Positions 1-10,213 of a stretch of 64,000 nt of DNA are shown here, piece by piece. Under the pieces are notes generated by a model, which was not told the origin of the DNA, ran no database searches, and saw only the letters and a list, made by a program, of their open reading frames with translations. Position numbers and translations under genes: made by a program. Source of the DNA: Zymoseptoria tritici IPO323. Its lineage: Eukaryota > Ascomycota > Dothideomycetes > Mycosphaerellales > Mycosphaerellaceae. The stretch is from contig NC_018207.1 of assembly GCF_000219625.1 (NCBI RefSeq), positions 1,178,001 through 1,242,000 of the forward strand, given 5' to 3'. Each line of letters starts with the position of its first letter. Position 1 is the stretch's first letter.

Positions 1-345
1 AGGAGGTCTTAAACTAGAGTCGTTTTAAGCTAGTTTAATTAAATAGGCAATAAATCGAGCATCCGGCCAGCTCTAACCCTTAAGTAGCAGAGCTAGCCGG
101 TAAGACGGCTAAGGAGCCGCCTTAAGTGCTCTTAGCTACTAGATAATTAAAAAGCGGAAAAAGAATAATACTTATTTATAAGGGCGGAGGCCCTTAAGCT
201 ATATAGACTAACTGAAACGAGCGAGTTATATAATAATAACGAGCCTTTAAGTGAAACGGTGCCTAAGGCTTTAAGGGTTCAAGTAAACCTAAGCGAGGTT
301 TTTGGTGTTTTTGAACAGAAGCATCCTTTGCCGCATATGTTTGAA
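1..345. other. AT-rich degenerate repeat-like sequence
   Basis: The first 250 or so bases are rich in TA and TAA/TAG/CTA words in all frames, like the body of the Copia element further right, although CpG is more frequent here. No frame codes for anything recognisable. Sequence quality changes around 290-345, where normal coding sequence of the exonuclease gene begins. I read it as the edge of another mutated repeat; its family cannot be named. Confidence 0.45.
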
Positions 346-1608
346 ATGGCAGATCACAATTTGCAATCCATCACCAAGGCCCTGGGGGAACTGGAGGTTG
401 AAAGAGATGGATCTCACGATACAGAGTCTGCCCGGTTCCAGCTGGTAGATACGCCGGAGGCAGTGAGGTCCCTGATCAGCACGTTGGGTTCTTTGGAAAC
501 ATCACTCAGCGACCTCTACATTGATATAGAAGGAGTGAACCTGTCCCGCCATGGAACGATTTCTCTCATTCAAATCTGGGTCCCTGCTCGTGAGCAAGCC
601 TTTCTAGTCGATGTTCACACATTGGGCATGCAGGCATTCACGGCTGCCACTCCCAAAGGCATCAGCCTCAAGGATCTTCTGGAATCTGGGAAGCCCACCT
701 AGTACCTATTCGATGTACGGAATGACTCGGATGCACTGCACGGTCTCTTCGGTATCACACTGGACGGAGTTGTCGACATCCAGCTGCTGGAGTTGGCGTC
801 GAGGCAGGGCTCCAAACACACGGTCTGTAGTCTTGCATCGTGTATGAAAAACGAGCAAGCGTTGCCGGGGCCAGCTCTTCATCAATGGCAAACCACAAAA
901 ACTGAAGTCGCCAGGATGTTTGATCCCAAATTGGGTGGATCATATGAGGTCTTCAATCAACGGCCTTTGTCGAAGATCCTTGTGGATTATTGTGTCGGAG
1001 ACATTCAGTACTTACCTACACTTGCTGCTACTTATCAGTCCCGCCTTAATAAGGGTTGGATGGATAAAGTGCGAGCCGAAACGACTAAGAGACTGGAAGA
1101 GTCGAAAGCTCAAAACTATGAATCGAAAGGAAAGCACAAAATATTTGGTCCGAAGAAGTGGAGGTTTCCCCCGAAGGAAAAATGTCGGTCAGCTGCGAGA
1201 TCTGGGCATTCAACCACACACATCCTACTGTCAGCCACCAACGTCCCGGCGAGAGAAACAGGCCAGGACGCTCCAGAGACATCAGCTTCCAAGAAAACTA
1301 CTACAACAAAGCCCACTCCAGCAATACATACCCCTGTGCAGATTCCAGGTTCAACATCGAGCCTTCAGACCGCAGTGCCTACTAGGGCAGTCAAAGCCGC
1401 GGACGAGAGATTGCGGCACAGACCTATCACGTTCGTAAAAGAAGGTGTCGTGCAGGCGAGAAAGGGCAAGAAGAAGCGTTCATTAGCGTCAAGCTCTTCA
1501 CCGGGCCCGAATTCGACATGGAACCAGTTGGAGGGTCAAGATTGGGCGCTTTGCGACAAAGACTGCGGTTGGTGTGGACGTTGCGCCTGTTGTGGATCAT
1601 CAGACTGA
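346..1608 (+). pseudogene. 3'-5' exonuclease (DEDDy, RNase D-like), interrupted
   Basis: The frame encodes a 3'-5' exonuclease domain of the DnaQ-like DEDDy type. The Asp-x-Glu motif (YIDIEG) is near residue 60, an Exo II-like NDSD stretch follows the internal stop, and the Exo III Tyr-x3-Asp motif (YCVGD) is near 996-1010. A Ser/Thr/Lys-rich tail leads to a Cys-rich end (CDKDCGWCGRC). The start at 346 has a good context (gaaATGG); 337 is the alternative. Two lesions are visible: a TAG at 700-702 in an otherwise open frame, and the Copia insertion after 1587. Removing the element and one copy of its 5-bp duplication joins Ala1585-1587 to Glu-Gly-Val-Asp-Tyr-stop at 7949-7966, so the original gene had 420 codons counting the stop. 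At present the frame runs into the LTR and stops at 1606-1608. The substrate is unknown; the family acts on RNA or DNA 3' ends. Confidence 0.85.
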
Positions 1609-1758
1609 CTATTAGTGAAGTGCACGTGACTAGTGCCAAGGCATTCCTACACATAGATAGCTAAAGTAAGAATCTTACACTTAAAATTCTCTCTGCATAA
1701 TAATATATATATACTAATTAGAGGTCTTCTTCTACTTAGCTTAAGTCTAATTACAATA
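1588..1758 (+). repeat. 5' LTR of the Copia element
   Basis: 171 bp starting TGTTGTGG and ending in ACAATA (ACAACA in the 3' copy). It provides the stop codon (1606-1608) that now ends the exonuclease frame. It aligns with the 3' LTR without gaps, with 17 differences. Confidence 0.95.
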
Positions 1759-1774
1759 GGTTATAAGCCCGGCG
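1759..1774 (+). other. Primer binding site, half-tRNA iMet type
   Basis: The bases directly after the 5' LTR read GGTTATAAGCCC. This is the reverse complement of the initiator-Met anticodon arm (GGGCTCATAACC), with one G-to-A change in a TpG context. Copia of Drosophila and Ty5 prime from an initiator tRNA cleaved in this arm. The tRNA sequence is from general knowledge, not from this window. Confidence 0.65.
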
Positions 1775-4700
1775 TAACTACTACACACTTAAGGAAGAAT
1801 TGTCTGTTCTAAGCGTAGCTACTAGAACCTTATTATACACTATTTAGACAGTTAACTAGCGAGCTAAGAAAGAGCTAGTTATAATAACAGCCGTAATATA
1901 GGCTAATAAGTTTAAGACTGCGAAGGAGAACGAAGTCCTAAGAAAGGGAAGTAACTTCTTAGACTAGTTAAGGATGCTTAAAGCAGCCCTTATAGACAAG
2001 GAGGTGTTAGGCTATGTCTTTTATAACATTCCCTAGTGCCCTGCCTAACTAAAGCTAGGAATTAAAGTTAGATATCCCTCTCTACTAACTAAGGAGAGTA
2101 CTGCTTTATCCTCCTAGGCTCTAACTCCTTCCTAAAAAGAAGGAAGGGACACTCTAGTAACAGAACCTATTCTAACTAGTAGACTAAGACTAACTCCTCT
2201 CTAAGTCTAGTATAAGTATAACCTAATTATATATAGGATTATTAGCAAAAGGATTAACTAATCTCTAAGGCCTAACTTTAGGGATATAGAGAAGATAGCT
2301 AAGGAACTATATAATACTATTGCAGCTACCTACAGGCCTGTTATAACTATAAACATTTATAATAGCCTAAGGATTCTTAGAATTAGTAATATTAAGATCT
2401 AAGGAATAAATACTTAGAAGTACTATAAGGACTTCTAGAAGTAGTATTACAAATACATCTCTATAATAGAATAATACTCTAGGTCTAAGAATATTCTAGT
2501 CTTAAAGCTTACCTTTAGTAATAAGTAGATTAGGCTATTCTTTATCTAGGGCCTCTACTATCTAGAATACCTAAGAAGCTAGAGACAATCCTATTATATT
2601 AAGAACATAACTCTTAAAGAGCTAATTACCTTATTAATTAAGGAACCTCCTCTATAGATATAAAGGATAGTAGGAGGATTCGGGGGTGCTATAGTAGATA
2701 ATAATTAGTATACTAAGTGTACCTATTATATCTATATAAATGCAGATTGCTTTAAGAAGTACCCTAATAAGGCCCTAAAGTCCTAGGTATATAGAGGAAA
2801 AGGAGGATCTAATAAGGATAAGAAGAAGTCCTAAGATAAGAGTAAGAGACATAACAAGAAGGGAGGAAAAGATACTGCAGCAATTAAGCCTATCTCCTCT
2901 TCTAATACAGGCTTAGGCTCTAATTTAGACAGCTTATTTGTAGGAGTAATAATTGCTGCCGCTAGAATACAAAGGAGTAATACTATTGTCTAGGATTCTA
3001 GTATATTATACTACTTCTTTAATAATAAGTCCTAGTTCTTAGACCTTAAACCCCTAGAAACCCTAATTAGGTTCTCTTAAGCTATTAGACAAAGTATAGT
3101 TACACACTTAGGAAGTGTAAGGATTATAATAAAGTATAAGGGGAATAAGTTAAACATTACCTTATAAGATGTATTATACTCTCTTAACTCTAATTATAAC
3201 CTTATCTTAGTAGAGACTCTCTAGCTAAAGTATAAGGTCTACTTAGACAAGCTATCTTTATATATTCTAAGGAATAATAAGAAGATAGGCAAGGTTTAGT
3301 CTACTTATAATGTTCTAATCCTCTAGAATATAATTATCTCTCTCCCTAAGGGGAGTACTAAAGTTGCTTCTACAACTAACAGGAATATATCCTATCTAGC
3401 CTTTGCTATACCTAAGGCTAATATAACAAGATAGCACTAGAGACTAGGCTATATAGGAAACAAGATTCTTAGTATAATAAAGGCTTAAGTCTAAGGACTT
3501 AAGCAGATTAACATATCTATACTTAAGTACTATAAGCTATACAAGCTTGTAAGGTTATAGAGAGTAGTATTAAGAACTCTAAGACTAATACCTTAATCCT
3601 TATTAGATAAGGTCTATATTAACATTATAGGACTAATCTTTCTATTAGACATCTTTAGATACAAGTACATCCTTATAATTACTAATGCAAAGTTAAGAAG
3701 GAGATAGGCTATCTTCTACAAGCTTAAATTACAAGCTGCACAAATTATTAAGAAATAGACTACTAAGATATTTAACTAGTACAAAAAGATAGTTAAGATC
3801 TAGTTCTTAGATAGAGGAGGAGAGTTTAATAACAATAATCTAATTACATTTGCAGAGAATAAGGGACTAAGATAGGATTTCTTAGCTCCCTATACTCCTA
3901 AGCAGAATAGAATTGTAGAATTATCTAATAAGGTTATCCTTAATAAGGCAAGAGCAATAATAATTAACTCTAGCCTACCTCTCCTTCTCTAGAGTTTTAT
4001 AGTTATATATATAATCTTCCTTACTAATAGGCTAGTATACCTATTAACTAATAAGATTCCTCTTTAGGAATTTAATTAAGATCTTAATGCTAGAACTCTA
4101 TATATTAATCTAATAAAGGTTAGGAGATTTAGATGCAGAGCATATCTGCATAATTAAGGGAGACCTAATTTATAGAAGTTCTATCCTAGAGTAGAGAAAT
4201 ACTAGAATCTAGGATTCTAGGAGAATACTTTAACTAACTATATAGTTTAGAAGTTTGAACTATCTGCCCTTATTAGGTTTTAGTATAAGATTATAACCTT
4301 TCCTTATATAACATATAATAAGGATAAGGTATATAGCATAATACCTGCTGCCCTAGACTTCTAGGGGGAGAGTTTCCTATAACTAATGCAACCTATTGCT
4401 ATAGAATAGGAAGTCTATACTATCTATACTAAGGATTAAGATTAGGGCTAGGATGCCTAAGGGCAAGATGCCTAACCTCTTACTACTTCTTATCTTTAAG
4501 AAGTAGAGAACATATTTAATACTATATAGAGAGAGAGAAACTAAGCCTCCCTTTTAATATCTTAGGGGGAGTAAATATTAGGTTAGGACATATAGTCCTA
4601 GGATAACTAACATAAGCAGTCTAAGCCTAATTAGCTAGAGGCTATTAAGTATAAAGAAGCCTCCTAGCTAGCTTAGGGGGAGTATATTTCTAAGGAAACA

Positions 4701-6625
4701 GGAAGTCCTAAGGGATTCTAAGGAAGTCCTAAGGGATTCTAGGAGCAGGCTAATACCTTATTAATATAGCTACAATATTAAGTATTAGCAGAGAATTGCC
4801 CTAAAAGGGAAGACCTCTAAGATTATACTATAACTCCCTTCCTAGACATTTATATTATAGGAAAGAGGAAAGTAGGGAGAAGCCCTAAGAGACCTAAGAA
4901 ATTAGGTAATAAAGTAAGTCCTAAAAGCTTAGGTATATTTAAACTCTTAAGAAGTAGAAGATTAGTTATAAGAAAAGACTATAGCAAGATCTAGAAGATA
5001 GGACTTAAAGTAACAAATCCTAATCTGTCTAATCCTAAGATAGTTAAGGAAGCTCTCTCTAGATCTAACTATAAGGAATAGGAGAAAGCTATTATTAAGG
5101 AAGCTAAGTTACTTAAGTCTACAAGATGCCTTAAATAGAAACTTATTAGCACCCTCCCTAAGGGGAGAGTCCTTCTTATAGGGAAATAGGTCTTTAAGAT
5201 TAAGGTGCTCCTAGATAGAACTATAAAGAAGTATAAGGCTAGATAGACAGCTAGGGGATTTATATAAAGGAAGGGACTTAACTATATTAATACCTTTGCT
5301 CCTACCCTAAGAGCTACAATAGGGAGAATACTTCTGTCCCTCTTAGTTAACTTTAGCTAGAAGAGGAGACAAGTTAATATTAAGACTACATTCCTAAATC
5401 TAAACCTAGATAAGCAGATCTTTATTAAGCTACTAGAGGGAGCTTATCTCTTTAAGAAAGATGCCTATAAGTATATTATATATATTAAGAAAGGACTATA
5501 TAGGCTTAAGCAGGTAGCTACTCTTTAGTACTATAATACTATAGACACTCTCTAAAAGCTTAGTTTAACAAGAACTATTAGCGATACTTACCTCTTTTAA
5601 GGGAAAGGCATTCTTGTTCTCCTTTATATAGATAACTTCTAGATCTTTAGATAGTTAGACTATAAGATTAACAAGCTAATTAAGGGATTAGAGCAGAAGT
5701 ACATAATTAAGGTTGTTAATACTAATGTCTTTCTTAGACTTTACCTAAAGGAAGGGAAAGATAGCTCTATATCTGTTTCTTAGGAATACTATTCTAGAGA
5801 CAAACTTTAAGGACATAGTCTTAGCAATGCAAAGAGTGTTAAGTACCCCCTTAACACCCTCCTTAAACCCCTTTAGGATAAGGGAATAAAGGAGGACTAT
5901 AATCTCTTTAACAAGATTATTAGGGAACTGTAATATCTGTTAAACTATACTAGACTAGATATTAGTTTTGCTATTAACTACTATGCAAGGTTCCTTTAGA
6001 ACCTAGGACCTTTGCATATTTAGGCAGCTAAATATATCTAGAGATATGTTATAGGCATAATTAACAAGTGCCTTATATACAGGAAAACTAAGGAGCAAAT
6101 TTAGATTAAAGCATTCTTAGACTCTAACTTTGCTAGTAATCTTAGTATATCTAGGTCTACCTTAGGAATGCTCTTTAAAATTGTAGGAGGCCTAGTTATC
6201 TAGAGATCTTAACTACAGAAAGAAGTAGTGCTATCTAGCACTAAGGCAGAGTATCTCTCTCTTACTAAGGCAACAAGAGAAGTAAATTAGGTAAGGAATC
6301 TTATTAATAAGCTCTAGCCCTTTACCTAGGCTAAAAGCATTTCTACTATCCTTATTAAAGTAGACAATTAATTAGCTATTAGCCTTGTAGAAAACTATAC
6401 TAACTCTAAAAGATTAAGATACGTCTCTCTTAGGAACTATTACTATAGAGAATAATATAATAAGGGGAGTATTAAGGTAGAGTTTGTAAGGACAGATATG
6501 CAGCTTGCAGACTGTCTAACAAAACTAAAATCCCTAAATACTATCCTCTAATATATAAATCTATAAATCTAGCAAAAAGATACTTATATGTCTATATTAG
6601 GCAGCTAATATAGATATATAAGAGA

Positions 6626-6696
6626 GGCTAATATAGGAATTAAACCTATAACCTTCTAATTTGTAGTTAGAAATTATACTACTAGACTAACTAGCC
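6626..6696 (-). pseudogene. tRNA-Cys-like relic inside the Copia element
   Basis: Read on the minus strand, 71 bases fold as a tRNA: a 7-bp acceptor (GGCTAGT with ATTAGCC), an A-box-like D arm (TAGTCTAGTAGTA), a 7-base anticodon loop CTACAAA between TCTAA and TTAGA, and a T arm ATAGG-TTTAATT-CCTAT. The present anticodon is ACA. If the A is a CpA/TpG-type change, the loop was CTGCAAA with anticodon GCA (Cys). The B box is also eroded (GGTTTAATTCC). It lies about 60-80 bases after the end of pol, antisense to the element. It is mutated in both internal promoters and is probably dead. Confidence 0.7.
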
Positions 6697-6699
6697 CTT

Positions 6700-7760
6700 A
6701 ATAAGAAGAGGGAAATTGCTCTTAAATTTATGCCTTAATACCTGCATTCCTACCTAAGAAGGATTCCCTCCCTAGAATTATACTATTTTATTTATTATAA
6801 AACTAAGAAGCATAATACTTAGAATACTTATTTTATTCTTATTTGTATAAAGGAAAGGAGGCAACTATATACCTCTACAAAAGTATTTAAGAAACTATAA
6901 GAAAAACACCTAGCTAAAAGAAAACTTTTCTATAAAAACCTAAAAGCATTAGAGCATATCCTAGAACCTATAACCTGCCCCCCCTAGACTACTACTAAAA
7001 GACTAAGCTAATTCCCCTAGAATCTTAACTTAAAGCCTAGAAGAATATTAGTTTCTATTAGGGAAGAAGGGATTTTAAGGAGAACATATATAGGATACTA
7101 TGCTACTAACTACTACTTTATCTCTGCCTTATTAGAGCTTAATATTTAGCTAAGAGGAGTCTAGTTATAGTATAACACAAATCCCTAAGGATTAGGAGTT
7201 ATTAGACTAGGGTAGTTTTCTACTAGGAAGGCCTACTCCCTTAAGTTGTATAGCTCCTCTATTACTATATTAATAAGGTCTATAGTAAGGAGATCCTTAT
7301 TAAGCTTAGCTATAAACCTATTAAAGCAAGCTATAAAAGAAAAGGGACCCTAAGCCCTAACATTTACTCTGTTATAGTATCTATTTATCTCTCCTCTAAT
7401 AAATTAATATATAGTCTAATATGCTACAGAACTATCTTTATAGATCTATAGGAGATTTCTACTACTAATAGCTCTTACTTTATCGATAACTTACTAGAAG
7501 GTTTTCCTAAGAATAGAGAAAGCTGCTTTTCTTCTAGAAGCTATAGCTAATAATGTAGATTATATTATTAATAGCTATAAGGGATAGATAATAGATTAGC
7601 TAATAAATTAGCTAAATAGATAAGAGGTATAGATTATAAAGTAGAGGAATAAAAAAGCTAGAAGAAGATGCTTTTTAACAAGCTAAAGCCGAGCATTAGC
7701 TACATAGTAGGTAAATACCTACTATATTTAGGTAACAGACAGCTCGTAATAATGCAGCTA
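6700..7760. other. Unassigned Copia interior between pol and 3' LTR
   Basis: About 1 kb lies between the tRNA-like relic and the polypurine tract. It is as AT-rich and CpG-poor as the rest of the element. I could not reconstruct any known domain in either direction. It may be a long 3' untranslated region, a captured host segment that came with the tRNA, or a nested insertion. Confidence 0.5.
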
Positions 7761-7772
7761 CTAATAGGGGAG
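7761..7772 (+). other. Polypurine tract
   Basis: AATAGGGGAG lies immediately before the 3' LTR, the expected site for plus-strand primer formation in an LTR element. Confidence 0.7.
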
Positions 7773-7943
7773 TATTATAGATTATTAGACTAACTATTAG
7801 TAAAGTGCACGTAACTAGTGCTAAGGCATTCCTATACACAGATAGCTAAAGTAAGAATCTTACACTTAAGATTCTCTCTGCATAATAATATATACATACT
7901 AATCAGAGGTCTTCTTCTACTTAGCTTAAGTCCAATCACAACA
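7773..7943 (+). repeat. 3' LTR of the Copia element
   Basis: 171 bp from TATTATAG (TGTTGTGG in the other copy) to CACAACA, followed by the GCGCC target duplication. It has lost more TpG at its left end and kept more CpA at its right end than the 5' LTR, so the two copies mutated independently. Confidence 0.95.
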
Positions 7944-7948
7944 GCGCC

Positions 7949-7966
7949 GAGGGCGTTGATTACTAA
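7949..7966 (+). pseudogene. Detached last codons of the exonuclease gene
   Basis: GAG GGC GTT GAT TAC TAA continues the exonuclease reading frame exactly after one GCGCC copy. This is the displaced C-terminus and original stop codon. Confidence 0.85.
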
Positions 7967-8261
7967 TAACAACGAAACATAATTTTCGATGGGGCACAAA
8001 GTTCAACGGAAGGTCTGAATACTGCATCTATGTAGCGACAAGGAGCAGAAGAAGGAGACTACATCACAGGACAAATAGCCAGTGTGTGCGAGTGCCAAGG
8101 ATAGAACGCTTGCAGTAATGTCTATCCCAACGTCACGAGCCACCCAATGTGGCGAGCCACAATGACAACCTTCGCCCTGTAAGTATGTTTTTTGCGGGCG
8201 TATAGAGACATGCGACACACGACACTCTTCTTCAGTGACCCCAGCACCGCGTAAGAAGGGC
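7967..8261. other. Spacer with splice-like signals
   Basis: It holds the former 3' flank of the exonuclease gene. A donor-like GTAAGT near 8179 and an acceptor-like CTTCTTCAG ending at 8235 could precede the small frame to the right, but the ATG-started exons I tried do not keep frame across them. Confidence 0.35.
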
Positions 8262-8492
8262 ATGTGGCAGGCATGGCAGCCGTACGATGTTACAGGAGTG
8301 AAGGTCACCGAGGAGGAGAAGAAAGCGGGCAAGAAAGACGAGGGGAACAAGACGAGGTTTATGAGTATGGATGTCGGAGAGGAGGATACGCGGATCCGGA
8401 AGGAAAAGGCGCCGCATACTTTCGTGGAAGGGTATTTACAGCTCGCGAGGCCGTTGTTGGGGAAGGAGATGGCGGGGAGTGTGAATCCATAA
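8262..8492 (+). CDS. Small charged protein or last exon, unknown
   Basis: An open frame of 76 residues from ATG 8262 (open further left to at least 8235) has GC-rich third positions and a natural-looking, Lys/Glu-rich composition. It begins MWQAWQPYDV and ends KEMAGSVNP. I do not recognise it. The frame is open to an acceptor-like AG at 8234-8235, so it may be the last exon of a longer gene whose upstream exons I could not find, perhaps because the neighbouring repeats destroyed them. It is convergent with the oxidoreductase gene, whose stop is at 8551. It has no signal peptide or membrane segment. Confidence 0.4.
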   Translation: MWQAWQPYDVTGVKVTEEEKKAGKKDEGNKTRFMSMDVGEEDTRIRKEKAPHTFVEGYLQLARPLLGKEMAGSVNP

Positions 8493-8550
8493 GGTAATAT
8501 CAAGATTTTAGGCTAGGGTTGAGAGGAGAATCGAGGCTTCATAGTTTACC

Positions 8551-10213
8551 TTACTTTCCACCAAGGCGAGATGATACCCACCCCTTCACAACCCTCGCCA
8601 ACCACCCCACAACTAGTCGTCCCATCAGAACCCACCCCAGCTCCACGCCCAACATACCCACCACCCCCGCTTCCGGCGTGGAAAACAAACTCCCCAACCT
8701 CCTCCCCGTCGTCTCGAAACTCCGTGGTAACCACTCTCTCACCTCCCTCTCCTTGCCAAGCAACATCCCCGCCACCGCTTCCCCGCATCCCCAACAAAGC
8801 GGCATACCATACCCATTGAATCCCGCAGCAACCCACTCTCCATCCCCTCCCCTCCCTGTCACGGACTTGGGCACCTTCCCCACCCAAGGGAGTTGATCCG
8901 GTGTAAACGCCAAAACGCCAGACCAGAGGGACTTGACCTCCGGACTTTCTCCCTCCTTCCATCCCGTCGCGAATATCGACGGCAGGACACTTTCCAGCGT
9001 GGACTTGGAAATGCTCGACACACCAGAATCGTCCGCGGTCAAAATTTCCTCAAGAGACTGTTTCTCTCCTCCGATGAACACATCTCCCGTATGAGCATTT
9101 TGCGTGATATAATACATTCCATAACTGAAACTCCCGTCTTTCGGGTCGTAAGTCGTTTTATCAATCGTAGACCAGGACTTCTCCCCGCCTTCACGGGGTA
9201 AGGAAGGGGAGGGGGATTGCACGGACATGGTTCCCCGGATGGGGTAGATTTTTCCGCGCATACCCGGGAGGAGGTGCCCGGCCCAGCCGTTTGTGCAGTG
9301 GATTACTTTTGTGGCGTGGACGGGGCCGCGGGGGGTGGTGAGAGTGTAAGGGTGAGTGGGGTTGGTGGTGGGGGAGTGGGTGATGACAGTGATGGGGGTG
9401 CGGGTGTCGATGGAGAAGCGGGTGGGGTATTGGGTTAGGAGGAGGGAGTACAGGCCTGTTATGAGGCGGTAGGGCCAGAATGCGCCGGCTGGGGTTTGGA
9501 TTGCGCCGATGGGGGATTTGAGGTTGAATTCCTAGACATGCCATCAGTCGTCAGCCAACGCCCTTGTCGGGTCCGACGAACGAGAAACTCACCTTCTCCG
9601 CCTCCTCTCTGCTAAGCACCTTGAACCCCTCCCTTCCCTCCTTTTTCTCCCCAACCACCAACTCCAAATACCTCTCCATCCCCCTCTTCGCCTCCTCCAA
9701 CTTCGCCTCGTCCCAAAACCCGGTCACGGCTTTGACCTTCCTCACCTCCGCCTCCCTCACCAACTCCTCTCCTCCCAACTCCGGTAATGCATGCATCTTC
9801 TCCAGCGTCCGATCGCAAAACCTCGCGATCTTGACCGCTTCCTCTCTCCCATAAAACTTCTCGACATTACAAAACTCCTCGGGAATCGGACTCAGCAGGT
9901 GACCTCCATTGCGACCCGTTGCACCGGAACAGAGGCTTCGGGCTTCGAAGATTGTGACTGTAGATTTTGAGTCCGGTGGGAGTTGAGAGAGGAGATTGTG
10001 GGCTACGGAACAGGCGGTTACGCCGGAGCCGATGATGGCGTAGTCGGTTTGTGTTGGCAAGGTTGGGGATTGGATTGTGGAGATGGAAGAGGGAGGTTCC
10101 TGCCAGAAAGCGGAAGTTGGATTTGCAGGTGGGAGTTTGGGGTCTTTCTGGGCGGATTTGATGAGGTTGAAGAGGATTTTGGAGGGTACGGAAGGCGGGA
10201 GGGATTTGAGCAT
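8551..10213 (-). CDS. FAD-dependent amine oxidoreductase (DAO family)
   Basis: Two exons (10213-9593 and 9531-8551; 61-nt intron with GTGAGT and CTAG) encode 533 residues. Near residue 59 lies the ADP-binding beta-alpha-beta start (DYAIIGSGVTA), then ARSLCSGATGRNGGH, the flavin-contacting loop of glycine/D-amino-acid oxidase-like enzymes. The second exon carries the DAO C-terminal hallmark (FTPDQLPWVG, then a Gly-rich VAAGFNGYGMP) followed by a hydrophobic tail (MLGVELGWVLMGRLVVGWLA) that may anchor it to a membrane. Enzymes of this class oxidise an amine or amino acid with release of hydrogen peroxide; the substrate cannot be read. The first 50 residues are Pro-rich. The GAATTC that opens exon 2 keeps phase 0, and 533 residues is usual for fungal members. 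Confidence 0.88.

Larger units (their letters stand above)
1588..7943 (+). mobile_element. Ty1/Copia LTR retrotransposon, RIP-degraded
   Basis: A full-length Copia-order element lies between 171-bp LTRs and a perfect 5-bp target duplication (GCGCC, 1583-1587 and 7944-7948). Reading through the stops gives, in order: gag from about 1980 with a damaged CCHC knuckle (about 2717-2752), a protease-like Asp-Ser-Ser (about 2995-3010), the GAG-pre-integrase motif (about 3433-3480), integrase (about 3600-4000), reverse transcriptase with YIDN in place of YVDD (about 5617-5640), and RNase H to about 6560. This protease-integrase-RT-RNase H order defines Copia; Gypsy places integrase last. Stop codons stand where Gln or Trp is expected throughout, and CpG, CCA/TGG and TCA/TGA words are nearly gone. 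The element cannot encode a functional polyprotein. Confidence 0.93.

Noticed and set aside
8003..8503. 166-codon minus-strand frame
   Set aside because: Antisense to the better coding plus frame at 8262-8492; composition is Ser/Phe/Pro-rich as expected of a shadow.
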